Positions 19,284 to 29,454 are shown, numbered from the stretch's first letter. The stretch is DNA of 33,356 nucleotides from Methylotenera sp. (GCA_014378495.1 JACMNP010000032.1:1-33356), one strand, 5' to 3'. The notes: generated from the letters alone by a model not told the origin. A program made the numbers and translations.

Positions 19284-20714
19284 ATGGCTAAAAACTTACT
19301 TTTTTTAACTGGCAAACTTGCTGAAAAAAGTCTGACTAAAGTATTAGCGCAAGTGCAAAGTAATCCTAAAACACCCGCTTTCAAATATCGCATACAGCAA
19401 ATTGGCGTATCTGTTGCTGCGTTGATGACGCCAGATTTAATCGCGCGTCGTGTTAAAGAAACTGGTGATGCAGATAAAGTGATTCTGCCTGGACTTTGCC
19501 AGGGTGATTTAACCCAGCTTGAAGCGCAATATGGTGTGCCTGTTGAGCGTGGCCCTGCAGATTTAAAAGACTTACCGCAATATTTTGGGCAAGGCGGAGT
19601 AGCGCCTGACTTAAGTCAATATAGCGTGAAGATTTTTGCCGAAATTGTAGATGCGCCATTTTTAAGTGTTGAAGGCATCATCAAAAAGGCACAGATATAC
19701 CAATCGCAAGGCGCCAATATTATTGATTTAGGTTGCCTGCCTGCCGTGCCTTTCCCCCATTTGACTGATGCAATTAAGGCATTGAAGGCATTGGATTTTA
19801 AAGTTAGTGTAGATTCACTCAATACCGATGATTTGCTAGCTGCAGGTCATGCAGGCGCTGATTATCTGCTTAGCTTGACTGAGAAAACGCTATGGATTGA
19901 TGATGAAGTTGCCGCTACACCAGTGTTAATCGCAGCTAAGCCACATACGTTGGCTTCTTTGTATCGCGCAATTGATAAATGTTTAGCATCTGGAAAACCC
20001 TTTATTGCGGATGCGATTTTAGACCCGATTCATTTTGGTTTAACCAACTCAATCGTACGCTACCAAAAGTTACGCAAAAAATATCCTAGCATTGACATTA
20101 TGATGGGCATAGGCAACTTAACGGAACTCACTGATGCAGATACCACAGGCATCAATGCATTGCTATTTGGCATCATTAGCGAGCTGAATATTAATGCAGT
20201 GCTAGCTACTTCAGTAAGCCCACATGCAGTGAATGCGATTGCTGAAGCAGATGTCGCTAGGCGCATCATGCACGCCGCAAAGCTTGATGACAGGCTACCA
20301 AGAGGCTACAGCAAAGGATTGCTAGGCTTGCATGATAGGCGCCCATTTACCTATTCTGCAGATGAAATTAAAGAAATTGCCGCACAAATTAAAGACCCAA
20401 GTTTCCGCATTCAAGTGAGTGAGGCGGGTATGCATATTTATAATCGTGATGGCTTGCATGAGGCTGTGGATCCATTTGCTTTATATCAATATTTAAAAGT
20501 TGAGGACGATGCTTCTCACGCTTTCTACTTAGGGGTTGAGCTCGCACGCGCACAAATTGCTTGGCAACTTAAGAAGCGCTATGTCCAAGACCAAGAAATT
20601 GAATGGGGCGTTGCAACCCAAACGTCAGAGAATGTTGCTAAAAATAGCGCCGATAAAAATGGACATCGTGAAGCTTCAATGAAAGAGCGTCGCGAATTGG
20701 CTAAGAAGACTTAA
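19284..20714 (+). CDS. Dihydropteroate synthase-related protein (DUF6513 plus DHPS-like barrel)
   Basis: IIKKAQIYQSQGANIIDLGCLPAVPFP, VSVDSLNTDDLLAAGHAGADYLLSLT, MGIGNLTELTDADTTGINALLFGI; resembles the archaeal/methylotroph DHPS-related family. Confidence 0.82.
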   Translation: MAKNLLFLTGKLAEKSLTKVLAQVQSNPKTPAFKYRIQQIGVSVAALMTPDLIARRVKETGDADKVILPGLCQGDLTQLEAQYGVPVERGPADLKDLPQYFGQGGVAPDLSQYSVKIFAEIVDAPFLSVEGIIKKAQIYQSQGANIIDLGCLPAVPFPHLTDAIKALKALDFKVSVDSLNTDDLLAAGHAGADYLLSLTEKTLWIDDEVAATPVLIAAKPHTLASLYRAIDKCLASGKPFIADAILDPIHFGLTNSIVRYQKLRKKYPSIDIMMGIGNLTELTDADTTGINALLFGIISELNINAVLATSVSPHAVNAIAEADVARRIMHAAKLDDRLPRGYSKGLLGLHDRRPFTYSADEIKEIAAQIKDPSFRIQVSEAGMHIYNRDGLHEAVDPFALYQYLKVEDDASHAFYLGVELARAQIAWQLKKRYVQDQEIEWGVATQTSENVAKNSADKNGHREASMKERRELAKKT

Positions 20715-20717
20715 CTC

Positions 20718-21293
20718 ATGATTTTAGAAACAATCATTACCAGCGTAGATACAGATGGCAAAGCACATGTGACGCCGTTTGGAATACGTATACAAGAGGG
20801 GTTGGTGGTGATTTCGCCTTACAGGCCTTCCGTTACGTTAGATAATATTTTGGCTACACAATGTGCAGTCATAAACTTAACCGATGATGTGCGCGTATTT
20901 GCTGCAGCACTCACCAAAAGACAAGCTTGGGAAGTGGTACCCGCAGAGAAAATAATAGGGGTTAGGCTAGCCAATACGCTAGCCCATAAAGAATTAAAGC
21001 TCGTAAGCGTTAAGCAGGATGATACTAGGCCACAGTTATTTTTAGAAGTGATACATGAAGTCCAGCATCAACCATTTCAAGGTTTTAACCGCGCACAAGC
21101 TGCTGTGATAGAGCTTGCGGTACTGGCTAGTCGCTTGAATATATTGCCTAAAGAGAAAGTAATGATGGAAAAACAATATTTACAAATTGCTATCAATAAA
21201 ACGGCAGGCGAACGTGAATTAGAAGCGTGGGGTTGGTTAGTAGAAAAGATAGATAATTTTTATGCTGAACAGTCAGGTGAGAATTTTGCTTAA
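20718..21293 (+). CDS. DUF447-family protein
   Basis: MILETIITSVDTDGKAHVTPFGIRIQEGLVVISPYRPSVTLDNIL, split-barrel-like N-terminus; position in the H4MPT-type cluster. Confidence 0.78.
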   Translation: MILETIITSVDTDGKAHVTPFGIRIQEGLVVISPYRPSVTLDNILATQCAVINLTDDVRVFAAALTKRQAWEVVPAEKIIGVRLANTLAHKELKLVSVKQDDTRPQLFLEVIHEVQHQPFQGFNRAQAAVIELAVLASRLNILPKEKVMMEKQYLQIAINKTAGERELEAWGWLVEKIDNFYAEQSGENFA

Positions 21294-21305
21294 TGGAATT
21301 TGGGC

Positions 21306-21977
21306 ATGACGCAGCTGCTTGTTAGCGTCACGAGTGTTGCTGAAGCACAAATCGCACTAGAAAATGGTGTGGATATCATTGATTTAAAAGATCCTGCCGC
21401 AGGTGCATTGGGTGCATTGCCACTTAGTCAAATAGAGGAGATTGTAGACTTTATCGACGAGCGAAAGCTTGTTAGTGCAACCATAGGTGATATACCTATG
21501 CAGTCACAACTCATTTTTGATAGTGTTGCAAAATTAACTAATATTAAAGTGGATTTTATCAAAATAGGTTTTTTCCCGACTGATGACTACCAAGCGACTT
21601 TAGATAGGTTAAAAACCATCACGTCAAAAGGAGTGAAGTTAGTTGCAGTATTATTCGCTGAGCACCAATATTCTGACACCTTGATTAGATCGATTCAGCA
21701 AGCAGGTTTTAATGGTGTTATGTTGGATACCGCACAGAAGGACGGAAATACATTCATGTATTATCACTCCGCGGTAAATTGTAAAAAATTTGCAAAAAGA
21801 GTCTTAGAGTTTGGTATGTCTTTTGGACTTGCTGGTTCTTTACAATTACAACATGTTGTGGCCGCTAAAGAATTAAAACCAACCTATATTGGTTTTAGAG
21901 GTGGGGTGTGTGAAGAGAATAAGCGTGAGTTTTGTCTAAATTCCGACAAAATTAGGGCGATACGTAAAGCATTGTAA
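21306..21977 (+). CDS. mfnB: (5-formylfuran-3-yl)methyl phosphate synthase (MfnB, formerly DUF556)
   Basis: LLVSVTSVAEAQIALENGVDIIDLKDPAAGALGALP, VDFIKIGFF, MLDTAQKDG. The provided ORF starts at TTG 21300; ATG 21306 is more likely. Confidence 0.85.
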   Translation: MTQLLVSVTSVAEAQIALENGVDIIDLKDPAAGALGALPLSQIEEIVDFIDERKLVSATIGDIPMQSQLIFDSVAKLTNIKVDFIKIGFFPTDDYQATLDRLKTITSKGVKLVAVLFAEHQYSDTLIRSIQQAGFNGVMLDTAQKDGNTFMYYHSAVNCKKFAKRVLEFGMSFGLAGSLQLQHVVAAKELKPTYIGFRGGVCEENKREFCLNSDKIRAIRKAL

Positions 21978-22047
21978 ATTTGTTGTAAAAAACCAACAAA
22001 TTGTTGAGATAAAACACCAGCAACCGCAGTTTTATTCATGATAAGCA

Positions 22048-22076
22048 TTGCGTTAAATAATTGCTTTGCGTATTAT
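22048..22076 (+). promoter_or_regulatory. Candidate sigma70 promoter for the ompA-like gene
   Basis: TTGCGT (22048-22053), 17-bp spacer, TATTAT (22071-22076). Confidence 0.5.
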
Positions 22077-22123
22077 CAGGCTGTAGAAATATTTAGAAGT
22101 ACATTAATTAGGAGCCAAAACGA

Positions 22124-23227
22124 ATGAAAAATAATCTTATTAAAATCGCAGTTGCAGCAACATTAAGTTTCGCGGCTTTCACTGCATCAGCAGATGATAT
22201 GTACCGTGGTGCTTGGTACCTAGTTCCAGGTGTTAGCTACATGAACACGGATAGTGATTTAGATGCTAACAATGGCGGTGGTGCATTTATTAAATTAGGT
22301 AAAGAGCTAAGTGAAAGCTGGGACATTCAAGGCGGTTTAGGTTATAACCGTGCTGGTGAAGATACAGGTATTGCTGGTGCAGGTGGTCGTTATAAACAAA
22401 CGACTTTAGGCGTAGATGCGCTATATATGTTCAGCCGTGATAAATTCCGTCCATTCTTGTTGGCTGGTTTAGGCGCTGCCCGTAATAATGTTGATTACAG
22501 CGGTATTCCAGCGCTTCAAGATAGATCAAAAACATCATGGTTAGCTGATGTTGGCCTAGGTGCTCAGTACTTGTTCAATGACTCTTTCGGTTTGCAAGCT
22601 GATTTACGTCATCAATGGTCAAAATCAAACGCAAAAGCGCCAGGTACATCATTCGATGCAGATGGCACAATCGGTAATACATTACTTAATTTAGGTGGTA
22701 TTTTCCGCTTCGGTGCTCCAGCGCCTATGCCAGTTGCTGCTGTAGAGCCAGCTCCAGAGCCAGCTCCAGCACCTATGGCTGATGCAGCTCCAGCTCCAGC
22801 GCCAGAACCAGTTCCTGCTGCTGTGCCATGCAACCCAAAACTTGAAACAGTGACTATTTCTGCTGAAAAACTATTTGGTTTTGATAAAGCTAAACTTCAG
22901 GATGGTTCTAAACCAATTCTTGATGATGCAGCGGCTAAAATCAAAGGTAATCCAGAACTTCAAGTAGTGTTAGTGACTGGTCACACAGATCGTATCGGTT
23001 CTGCTGCTTACAACTTAAAACTATCAGAGCGCCGTGCTAACCAAGTGAAAGACTACTTAGTTTCACAAGGTGTAGATGCAAGCCGTCTAAAAGCAATTGG
23101 TAAAGGTGAAGCTGAACCAGTTTCTGATTGTAAAGGTGTTAAAGGTAAAAAATTAATCGAATGCCTAGCACCAGATCGTCGTGTTGTTATTTCAGCAGAA
23201 GGTCAAACTGAGTCAGGTTGTAAATAA
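22124..23227 (+). CDS. OmpA-family outer membrane protein (beta-barrel, Pro/Ala linker, OmpA C-terminal domain)
   Basis: Signal peptide MKNNLIKIAVAATLSFAAFTASA, linker PAPEPAPAPMADAAPAPAPEPVPAAVP, VVLVTGHTDRIGSAAYNLKLSERRANQVKDYLVSQGV. Confidence 0.93.
   Translation: MKNNLIKIAVAATLSFAAFTASADDMYRGAWYLVPGVSYMNTDSDLDANNGGGAFIKLGKELSESWDIQGGLGYNRAGEDTGIAGAGGRYKQTTLGVDALYMFSRDKFRPFLLAGLGAARNNVDYSGIPALQDRSKTSWLADVGLGAQYLFNDSFGLQADLRHQWSKSNAKAPGTSFDADGTIGNTLLNLGGIFRFGAPAPMPVAAVEPAPEPAPAPMADAAPAPAPEPVPAAVPCNPKLETVTISAEKLFGFDKAKLQDGSKPILDDAAAKIKGNPELQVVLVTGHTDRIGSAAYNLKLSERRANQVKDYLVSQGVDASRLKAIGKGEAEPVSDCKGVKGKKLIECLAPDRRVVISAEGQTESGCK
22741..22819 (+). repeat. Low-complexity Pro/Ala-encoding repeat (GCTCCAGAGCCA-type) in the OmpA linker
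   Basis: Repeated gctccag/agcc units encoding PAPEPAPAP... Confidence 0.8.
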
Positions 23228-23302
23228 TTGATTAAATGAACACTTAGTCACTAATTGTTAAACTAAATTAAGTAATTAAGTTAAATTTAAGCACTAAAAC
23301 TA

Positions 23303-23327
23303 AAGCCTCGCAATTGCGGGGCTTTTT
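23303..23327 (+). terminator. Rho-independent terminator after the ompA-like gene
   Basis: AAGCCTCGCAATTGCGGGGCTTTTTT: stem AAGCCTCGC/GCGGGGCTT (one G:U) followed by a T-run. Confidence 0.9.
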
Positions 23328-23345
23328 TATTGGTAAAATAAACGC

Positions 23346-24713
23346 ATGTCTAATACAAATAAACTTTCACATCCTAGTATCACTGCGGACCTTATTATTG
23401 AAGCACGCTGGATTGCAACTGCGGTATCAAACCAGCCCGTACTAGAAAATCATGCAGTCATCGTATGTGCAGGTTTAATCGTTGAAATATTGCCTATTAC
23501 TGATGCTAGACAAAAATATTCAGCAACGTCACTCGCGTGTTTGGACGACCATGTATTGATTCCAGGATTAATCAATCTGCATACCCATGCTGCTATGAGC
23601 TTAATGCGTGGTATTGCAGATGATATTCCTTTAATGCCATGGTTAAATGACCATATATGGCCAGCTGAACGAGCAGTAGTTTCAGAACGTTACGTAAAAG
23701 ATGCTTCATTATTAGCTTCTGCTGAAATGTTAAGTGGCGGCATTACTTGTTTTAATGATATGTATTTTTATCCACAAGCCACAGCCGTTGCCGCTAGCCA
23801 GGCTGGTATGCGTGCTAATCTGGGTTTGGTTGTAATGGAGTTTCCCTCAGCATACGCAAGTGATGCCGATGATTATTTGCAAAAAGGTGGTGTCGCCCAC
23901 GATAGCTGGCGCAGTAATCCACTCATCACCTCATCTTTAGCGCCACACGCACCTTATACTGTTTCTAATCAAACTTTTGAGAAAGTGATTACCTATGCCG
24001 AGCAATTAGGCGTGGGTATTCATACACATTTGCACGAAACACGCGACGAAATAGCGAAATCTGAAGCGCAATTTGGTTTGCGGCCATTACAAAGAGTCGC
24101 TGAGTTTGGTTTATTAGGCCCGAATTTAATTGCCGCGCATTGTGCCCATTTGCAACCCAATGAAATCGATTTGCTCGCTGAGTATGGTTGCCATGTTGCA
24201 CATTGTCCTAGCTCAAATTTAAAACTTGCCAGTGGAATAGCGCCAGTTGCGCAATTATTATCGCGTGGGGTGAATGTTGGATTAGGCACTGATGGTGTAG
24301 CAAGCAATAACCGTTTAGATATTTTCGCAGAAATGCGTTTAGCTGCACTATTAGCAAAAGGCATTAATGAAGACGCGACAGTGCTTCCGGCACATCAAGC
24401 GCTTGAAATGGCGACGATAAACGCAGCTAAAGCGATGAGTTTAGAGCAAAAGATAGGCTCAATTGAAGTGGGAAAATTAGCTGATTTAGTCGCTGTAGAA
24501 TTGAGTGATTTGGCTTCAGCACCTTATTACGATGCAATCTCACATTTGATATATAGCTGCGGACGTGAACATGTGACCCATACTTGGGTAGCAGGTGAAT
24601 TACGCTATAGTAATGGTGTCTATGCCAATATAGAACCGATGGAATTAAAGGAAATTATTAACACATGGCAACCAAAACTCATGCAACACAAACTGAAGCA
24701 GCACACACTATGA
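23346..24713 (+). CDS. mtaD: 5-methylthioadenosine/S-adenosylhomocysteine deaminase (TRZ/ATZ amidohydrolase family)
   Basis: [71 protein letters not shown]. Confidence 0.88.
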   Translation: MSNTNKLSHPSITADLIIEARWIATAVSNQPVLENHAVIVCAGLIVEILPITDARQKYSATSLACLDDHVLIPGLINLHTHAAMSLMRGIADDIPLMPWLNDHIWPAERAVVSERYVKDASLLASAEMLSGGITCFNDMYFYPQATAVAASQAGMRANLGLVVMEFPSAYASDADDYLQKGGVAHDSWRSNPLITSSLAPHAPYTVSNQTFEKVITYAEQLGVGIHTHLHETRDEIAKSEAQFGLRPLQRVAEFGLLGPNLIAAHCAHLQPNEIDLLAEYGCHVAHCPSSNLKLASGIAPVAQLLSRGVNVGLGTDGVASNNRLDIFAEMRLAALLAKGINEDATVLPAHQALEMATINAAKAMSLEQKIGSIEVGKLADLVAVELSDLASAPYYDAISHLIYSCGREHVTHTWVAGELRYSNGVYANIEPMELKEIINTWQPKLMQHKLKQHTL

Positions 24714-25423
24714 GCGCAGATTTTATGAACGCAGACGAATTAGAGTTGCAAAAGTTTGGCGACCTCGCACATAAGTGGTGGGATAAAAATAGCGAATTCA
24801 AACCTTTGCACGAGCTGAATCCATTAAGATTAGGCTATATAGATGGCCTTGTGAGCTTGAAAGGCAAGCGTGTGCTTGATGTAGGCTGTGGCGGCGGTAT
24901 TCTATCAGAATCTATGTACTTTAAAGGTGCAGATGTGACTGGTATTGATTTAGGTGAAAAGGCACTCAGTGTAGCTAAGCTGCATCAGCTAGAAAGTGGC
25001 GCAAAAGTCGCTTATGAATATATTTCTGTAGAGCATTTAGCGGCAGAACAGCCTGCTAGTTTTGATGTGGTCACGTGCATGGAAATGTTAGAGCATGTGC
25101 CAGATCCTGCGGCGATTGTTACCGCGTGTGCCCAGTTAGTTAAGCCAGGCGGCTCGGTATTTTTTTCTACGATTAACCGTAACCCTAAATCTTATTTGTT
25201 TGCTGTCATTGGCGCAGAATATCTATTGAATTTATTACCAAAAGGTACGCACGATTACGCGAAATTCATTAAGCCTTCTGAGTTATCAAGCTGGGTTAGG
25301 CGAACTGATTTGAACGTAGCAAACATGCGTGGCATGGGCTATAACCCAATTACTCAACACTACAGTTTGGGTGATGACGTGTCTGTAAATTATATGATGC
25401 ACACTGTTAAATCAGTGGTTTAA
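24710..25423 (+). CDS. ubiG: Ubiquinone biosynthesis O-methyltransferase UbiG
   Basis: [45 protein letters not shown]. The ORF track starts at 24665, but ATG 24710 gives an ATGA overlap with the upstream stop and the usual N-terminus. Confidence 0.95.
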   Translation: MSADFMNADELELQKFGDLAHKWWDKNSEFKPLHELNPLRLGYIDGLVSLKGKRVLDVGCGGGILSESMYFKGADVTGIDLGEKALSVAKLHQLESGAKVAYEYISVEHLAAEQPASFDVVTCMEMLEHVPDPAAIVTACAQLVKPGGSVFFSTINRNPKSYLFAVIGAEYLLNLLPKGTHDYAKFIKPSELSSWVRRTDLNVANMRGMGYNPITQHYSLGDDVSVNYMMHTVKSVV

Positions 25424-25425
25424 GT

Positions 25426-26079
25426 ATGGTGTTATTTGATTTAGACGGCACTTTAGTCGATACCGCCCATGATTTAGGCTTAGCGCTCAATATGCAATTA
25501 GCACGTTATGGTAAGCCTGCGCTTACACACGATGAAATTTGGCCAATCGCTTCACATGGCTCACGAGGCTTATTAGCATTAGGTTTTGGCATTACACCCT
25601 CACATAAAAACTTTGAAGGCATGAAGGCTGAGTATTTAGATCTATACGAAAGTGTATTTACTAATAATCCTAATTTTTTACCAGGTATTGCCGATCTTCT
25701 TAATCAGTTCGAGTTAGCGGGGATTAAATGGGGAATCGTCACTAATAAGCCGCGTAGATTTTCAGTAGATCTAACCAAAGCGGTTAAGATGGGCGCAAGC
25801 AATTTATATGAACAAGCCGCTTGTTTAGTATGCGGCGATGATGCACCACAACCAAAGCCTGCCCCTGATACGCTATTAATGGCTTGTGAAGAAACAAACA
25901 CTACACCTAGCAATTGTGTCTACGTTGGAGATGCTGAACGTGATGTACAAGCTGGTATTGCAGCAGGGATGAAAACGATAGTGGCATTATTTGGCTACAT
26001 TGCAGCAACTGATAATCCGGTAGAGTGGGGTGCAGATGCTATGATTACTAAGCCTAGTCAATTACTTAACCTGCTTTAA
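25426..26079 (+). CDS. gph: Phosphoglycolate phosphatase (HAD family)
   Basis: LFDLDGTLVDTAHDL, GIVTNKP, KPAPDTL, YVGDAERDVQAG; directly after ubiG. Confidence 0.92.
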   Translation: MVLFDLDGTLVDTAHDLGLALNMQLARYGKPALTHDEIWPIASHGSRGLLALGFGITPSHKNFEGMKAEYLDLYESVFTNNPNFLPGIADLLNQFELAGIKWGIVTNKPRRFSVDLTKAVKMGASNLYEQAACLVCGDDAPQPKPAPDTLLMACEETNTTPSNCVYVGDAERDVQAGIAAGMKTIVALFGYIAATDNPVEWGADAMITKPSQLLNLL

Positions 26080-26097
26080 AGTCATAAAAGTGTTTCA

Positions 26098-26700
26098 CTA
26101 ATTGATGCTGCGCCGCTCCATCATTGCCTGTGCTAGTGTGCCGCTATCTACGTATTCAATTTCGCCACCCATGGGCATGCCTCGGGCAATACGGCTGGTT
26201 TTAATACCACGTGTACGCAGTAACTCGCTTATATAATGCGCTGTAGCGTCACCTTCAACGGTGTAATTAGTTGCTAAAATAACTTCTTGCAAGTTGCCAT
26301 CTTGTGCACGCTTGATGAGTTTATCTAAATGAATCTCTTTTGGGCCTATGCCATCTAGCGGCGATAATCTGCCCATGAGTACAAAATACAAGCCAGTGTA
26401 AGCACGGGTATTTTCTAACATTAACAAATCAGTTGGCATTTCTACTACACACAATAAGCTTTTGTCGCGACTATCTTCAGCGCACAGCGGGCAGATTGGT
26501 TGCTCACTAAATGTATTACATAGTTTGCAATGGTCAACGACCTGCAACGCATTATCCAATGCTATTGCTAAGCCACTCGCACCTTTTCTGTCACGTTGTA
26601 AAAGATAGTAAGCCATACGCTGTGCTGACTTTGGCCCAACGCCAGGCAAGCAACGCAAACTATCGATTAGCTGTTCAAGAGCTGGTGGATTTTTCATCAA
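26098..26700 (-). CDS. recR: Recombination protein RecR
   Basis: [28 protein letters not shown]4 zinc finger [16 protein letters not shown], Toprim domain [12 protein letters not shown]. Confidence 0.97.
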   Translation of the reverse strand: MMKNPPALEQLIDSLRCLPGVGPKSAQRMAYYLLQRDRKGASGLAIALDNALQVVDHCKLCNTFSEQPICPLCAEDSRDKSLLCVVEMPTDLLMLENTRAYTGLYFVLMGRLSPLDGIGPKEIHLDKLIKRAQDGNLQEVILATNYTVEGDATAHYISELLRTRGIKTSRIARGMPMGGEIEYVDSGTLAQAMMERRSIN

Positions 26701-26716
26701 TGACTAGATTGTGTTC

Positions 26717-27025
26717 TTAAAAAGGCAGTTTCATGCCTGCAGGCATATAGTTTGCCATGCGTGCAGATGAAGTAGCCTCAGCTTTTGCCGTTGCATCTTT
26801 TAATGCGATGACTAATAAATCTTCTAATGTTTCTTTATCATCCATCACGCTGTCATCTAAAGTGACGCGTTTCACTTCATTTTTACAGGTCATTTGTACT
26901 TTCACCAGGCCATTTGCCGCAATGCCTTCTACGTCTATATTACCTAGCTCTTCCTGTGCTTTAGCCATATTGGCTTGCATCTGCTGAGCTTGCTTCATTA
27001 AATTACCCATGCCGCCTTTCATCAT
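26717..27025 (-). CDS. ybaB: YbaB/EbfC nucleoid-associated protein
   Basis: [34 protein letters not shown]; between dnaX and recR. Confidence 0.95.
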   Translation of the reverse strand: MMKGGMGNLMKQAQQMQANMAKAQEELGNIDVEGIAANGLVKVQMTCKNEVKRVTLDDSVMDDKETLEDLLVIALKDATAKAEATSSARMANYMPAGMKLPF

Positions 27026-27037
27026 CTTGCATTCTCC

Positions 27038-28762
27038 TTAAATTGGTTTAATTGAATTGGGGATAATAGATGCCCCAAAATCGTTAATCAAAGCTTGTAC
27101 AAAGCTATCATCTTCAATGGCGCTCTCAGCATTCGCTTGAGCATGCGCTTTTTCTTGCGAAATTTGTTTGGCAGGCGTGTTGCCAGTGCCGCCTATGCTG
27201 AATTGCAATTTGATTCTCTTACCAAAATACTGACAAACAGCAGTGCCTAATTTTTCTTGATAATTCGGCACTAGTAAATGCTTCTGCGATTCTGGCACGC
27301 TCAGTGAAATACTATTTTCATCATAGCTAACCAGTTCACAATGCTGCGCCAGTGTTCGCACTAGGCCTAGTTTTAACTCATCTAATAATCCACGCCAGTT
27401 ACCGTTAAAGTTACTAGGGTTGTTATCAGGCTCTGTACTCATTATGCTGTTTTCAATAGCAGGTTCATTTGCAGTTTGTGCTGTTTGAATATCTGCAGTT
27501 AAAGTGTATGTATTTGTACCACTATTATCTGGCTCTTTAGATGCGACTTCAACAGGCTTTACCACTAATTGTGGTGTTGGTCTATTCGCTAAAGATGCGC
27601 TGCTTGATTTGTTAAGCGCTGGTTTATTAGCTATTTTTTGCTGACTACTTTCAATGTTACTTACATGAGATTTAATCTCATTTGGCGTAAATGCCAACAT
27701 ACGCAATAAACTCATGGTAAAGCCAGCAAACTCATCAGGCGCTAAGCCAATGTCGCGACGACCTAATAGTGAAATTTGATAATATAACTGTAGCGTTTCC
27801 GCTGGAATTTTTTGCGCTAGTGCTAACAGTGCATGACGTTCAGGTAAGTCATCCGCAATACTCTCTGGCACAGATTGAGCCACTGCAACTTGATGTAACA
27901 GTTGTGCTAAATCATTGAGTGCAGCTTCGAATGAAATGCTGCGCTCTTCCATAGACTTAGCTTGAGAAATGATGCTAGCTCCGTCATTTGCTAGTAGTGC
28001 CTCTAAAAGCTGATATAAATAACTCTGATCAATTGCGCCTAACATAGAGCGTACTTCAGCTTCATTTACTGTTTGACCGCCATAAGCAATCGCTTGGTCA
28101 GTGAGTGATAATGCATCACGCATACTGCCTGCTGCGGCCCGTGATATTAAATGCAATGCGCTGGCTTCAAAGGCAATGTTTTCTTGAGTCAGTATATTTT
28201 GTAAATGCCCCGTAATCGAAGTGCCGGCCATTTGACGCAGATTAAACTGTAAACAGCGTGATAACACTGTTACAGGCACTTTTTGTGGATCAGTAGTGGC
28301 GAGAATAAATTTAACGTGCGCTGGAGGCTCTTCTAGCGTTTTGAGCATGGCATTGAATGCACTCTTAGACAGCATATGTACTTCATCAATGATGTACACT
28401 TTGAAGCGTCCGGCGGTAGGCGCATATTGTGCGTTATCAAGTAAATCACGCATCGCATCTACTTGCGTGTTACTAGCAGCATCCACCTCAATCAAGTCTA
28501 CAAAGCGGCCCTTATCAATTTCCGTGCAGGCCGCACAAATACCACAAGGTGTTGCGGTAATGCCCGTTTCACAGTTAAGTGATTTGGCTAATATACGTGC
28601 AATCGTGGTTTTACCTACACCACGGGTGCCCGTAAACAAGTACGCATGATGTAAACGGTTTTGTTCCAGCGCATTGGTGAGCGCGCGCACTACATGGTCT
28701 TGTCCTACCAGTGTATCAAAAGACTTTGGGCGCCATTTACGGGCTAGAACTTGGTAACTCAT
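27038..28762 (-). CDS. dnaX: DNA polymerase III subunit gamma/tau
   Basis: MSYQVLARKWRPKSFDTLVGQDHVVRALTNAL, GTRGVGKTTIARILAKSLNC, DEVHMLSKSAFNAMLKTLEEPP. Confidence 0.97.
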   Translation of the reverse strand: MSYQVLARKWRPKSFDTLVGQDHVVRALTNALEQNRLHHAYLFTGTRGVGKTTIARILAKSLNCETGITATPCGICAACTEIDKGRFVDLIEVDAASNTQVDAMRDLLDNAQYAPTAGRFKVYIIDEVHMLSKSAFNAMLKTLEEPPAHVKFILATTDPQKVPVTVLSRCLQFNLRQMAGTSITGHLQNILTQENIAFEASALHLISRAAAGSMRDALSLTDQAIAYGGQTVNEAEVRSMLGAIDQSYLYQLLEALLANDGASIISQAKSMEERSISFEAALNDLAQLLHQVAVAQSVPESIADDLPERHALLALAQKIPAETLQLYYQISLLGRRDIGLAPDEFAGFTMSLLRMLAFTPNEIKSHVSNIESSQQKIANKPALNKSSSASLANRPTPQLVVKPVEVASKEPDNSGTNTYTLTADIQTAQTANEPAIENSIMSTEPDNNPSNFNGNWRGLLDELKLGLVRTLAQHCELVSYDENSISLSVPESQKHLLVPNYQEKLGTAVCQYFGKRIKLQFSIGGTGNTPAKQISQEKAHAQANAESAIEDDSFVQALINDFGASIIPNSIKPI

Positions 28763-28906
28763 TTTTGGTAACTCATACTTCGTGGTAGCTCATGACTAAA
28801 TTGAGGCCTAAATTTACTTTTTAACATGAATGAAACTGTAGCTTAAAAGCGACTATTCGTCTCTATATTTGTTAGGAATTTACGCTTTGAAAATAATACG
28901 AGAGGA

Positions 28907-29000
28907 GGCGAGCCCTTACCCCGGCACTTGCTTAATAGTTGTGGCTGCTTGCTTCCGCACCTGACCAGATTGGCTACCTTACAATGCGGGGAGGCCCGCC
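28907..29000 (-). ncRNA. ffs: 4.5S signal recognition particle RNA (small bacterial type)
   Basis: Minus strand GGCGGGCCTCCCCGC...TGGTCAGGTGCGGAAGCAAGCAGCC...GGGCTCGCC: conserved GGAA tetraloop hairpin and closing stem GGCGGGCC/GGCTCGCC; upstream of dnaX. Confidence 0.93.
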
Positions 29001-29079
29001 AAATGCAATTTTACAATACTTTGACCTTAGACTCACGTTATAACTGCAATGTTTACAGGATTTTTACATTTGACTTAAG

Positions 29080-29454
29080 TTAGTAACCATATTTGACGAC
29101 AGGCGGTAGTTGTTTCAACTCTTCATCAGTAAACAAACGCCCACGTGTGATAAATGCCATGCCAGTACCGCAATCCAGTGAAAATGAGCCGCTTGAGCCA
29201 GGAAGTGCCTCTAATATCGTATGCGTATTTTCTGAAAATTGAAAATGGTTATGCCCCATATAAAATGGCGCACCTTCAATTTCACCTACTACAATATCTG
29301 AGGGGCTAGGTTTGAATTCATTTACTGGCATACATAATGGCACGCTACCTTCGCAACAACCGCCAGATTGAAAGAATAATATAGGGCCATGTTCTGCGGT
29401 GAGTTTATGTATTAACTCAATGGCAGCAGGGGTTGCAGAAAGACGTTCAGCCAT
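29080..29454 (-). CDS. DUF779 family protein
   Basis: 124 aa; ILFFQSGGCCEGSVPLCMP, FYMGHNHFQFSENTHTILEALPGSSGSFSLDCGTGMAFITRGRLFT; downstream of the aldehyde dehydrogenase. Confidence 0.9.
   Translation of the reverse strand: MAERLSATPAAIELIHKLTAEHGPILFFQSGGCCEGSVPLCMPVNEFKPSPSDIVVGEIEGAPFYMGHNHFQFSENTHTILEALPGSSGSFSLDCGTGMAFITRGRLFTDEELKQLPPVVKYGY

Noticed and set aside
22612-22833. Gly/Ala-rich antisense ORF (GTGSGAGAGAAS...)
   Set aside because: It is the reverse complement of the Pro/Ala linker in the OmpA-family gene; low-complexity artefact.
27634-27639. A6 run in dnaX (minus strand, around codon 373) as a gamma/tau slippage site
   Set aside because: In frame the codons are CAA AAA ATA, which does not fit X XXY YYZ, and A6 is short for efficient transcriptional slippage. 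No stimulatory hairpin was identified.
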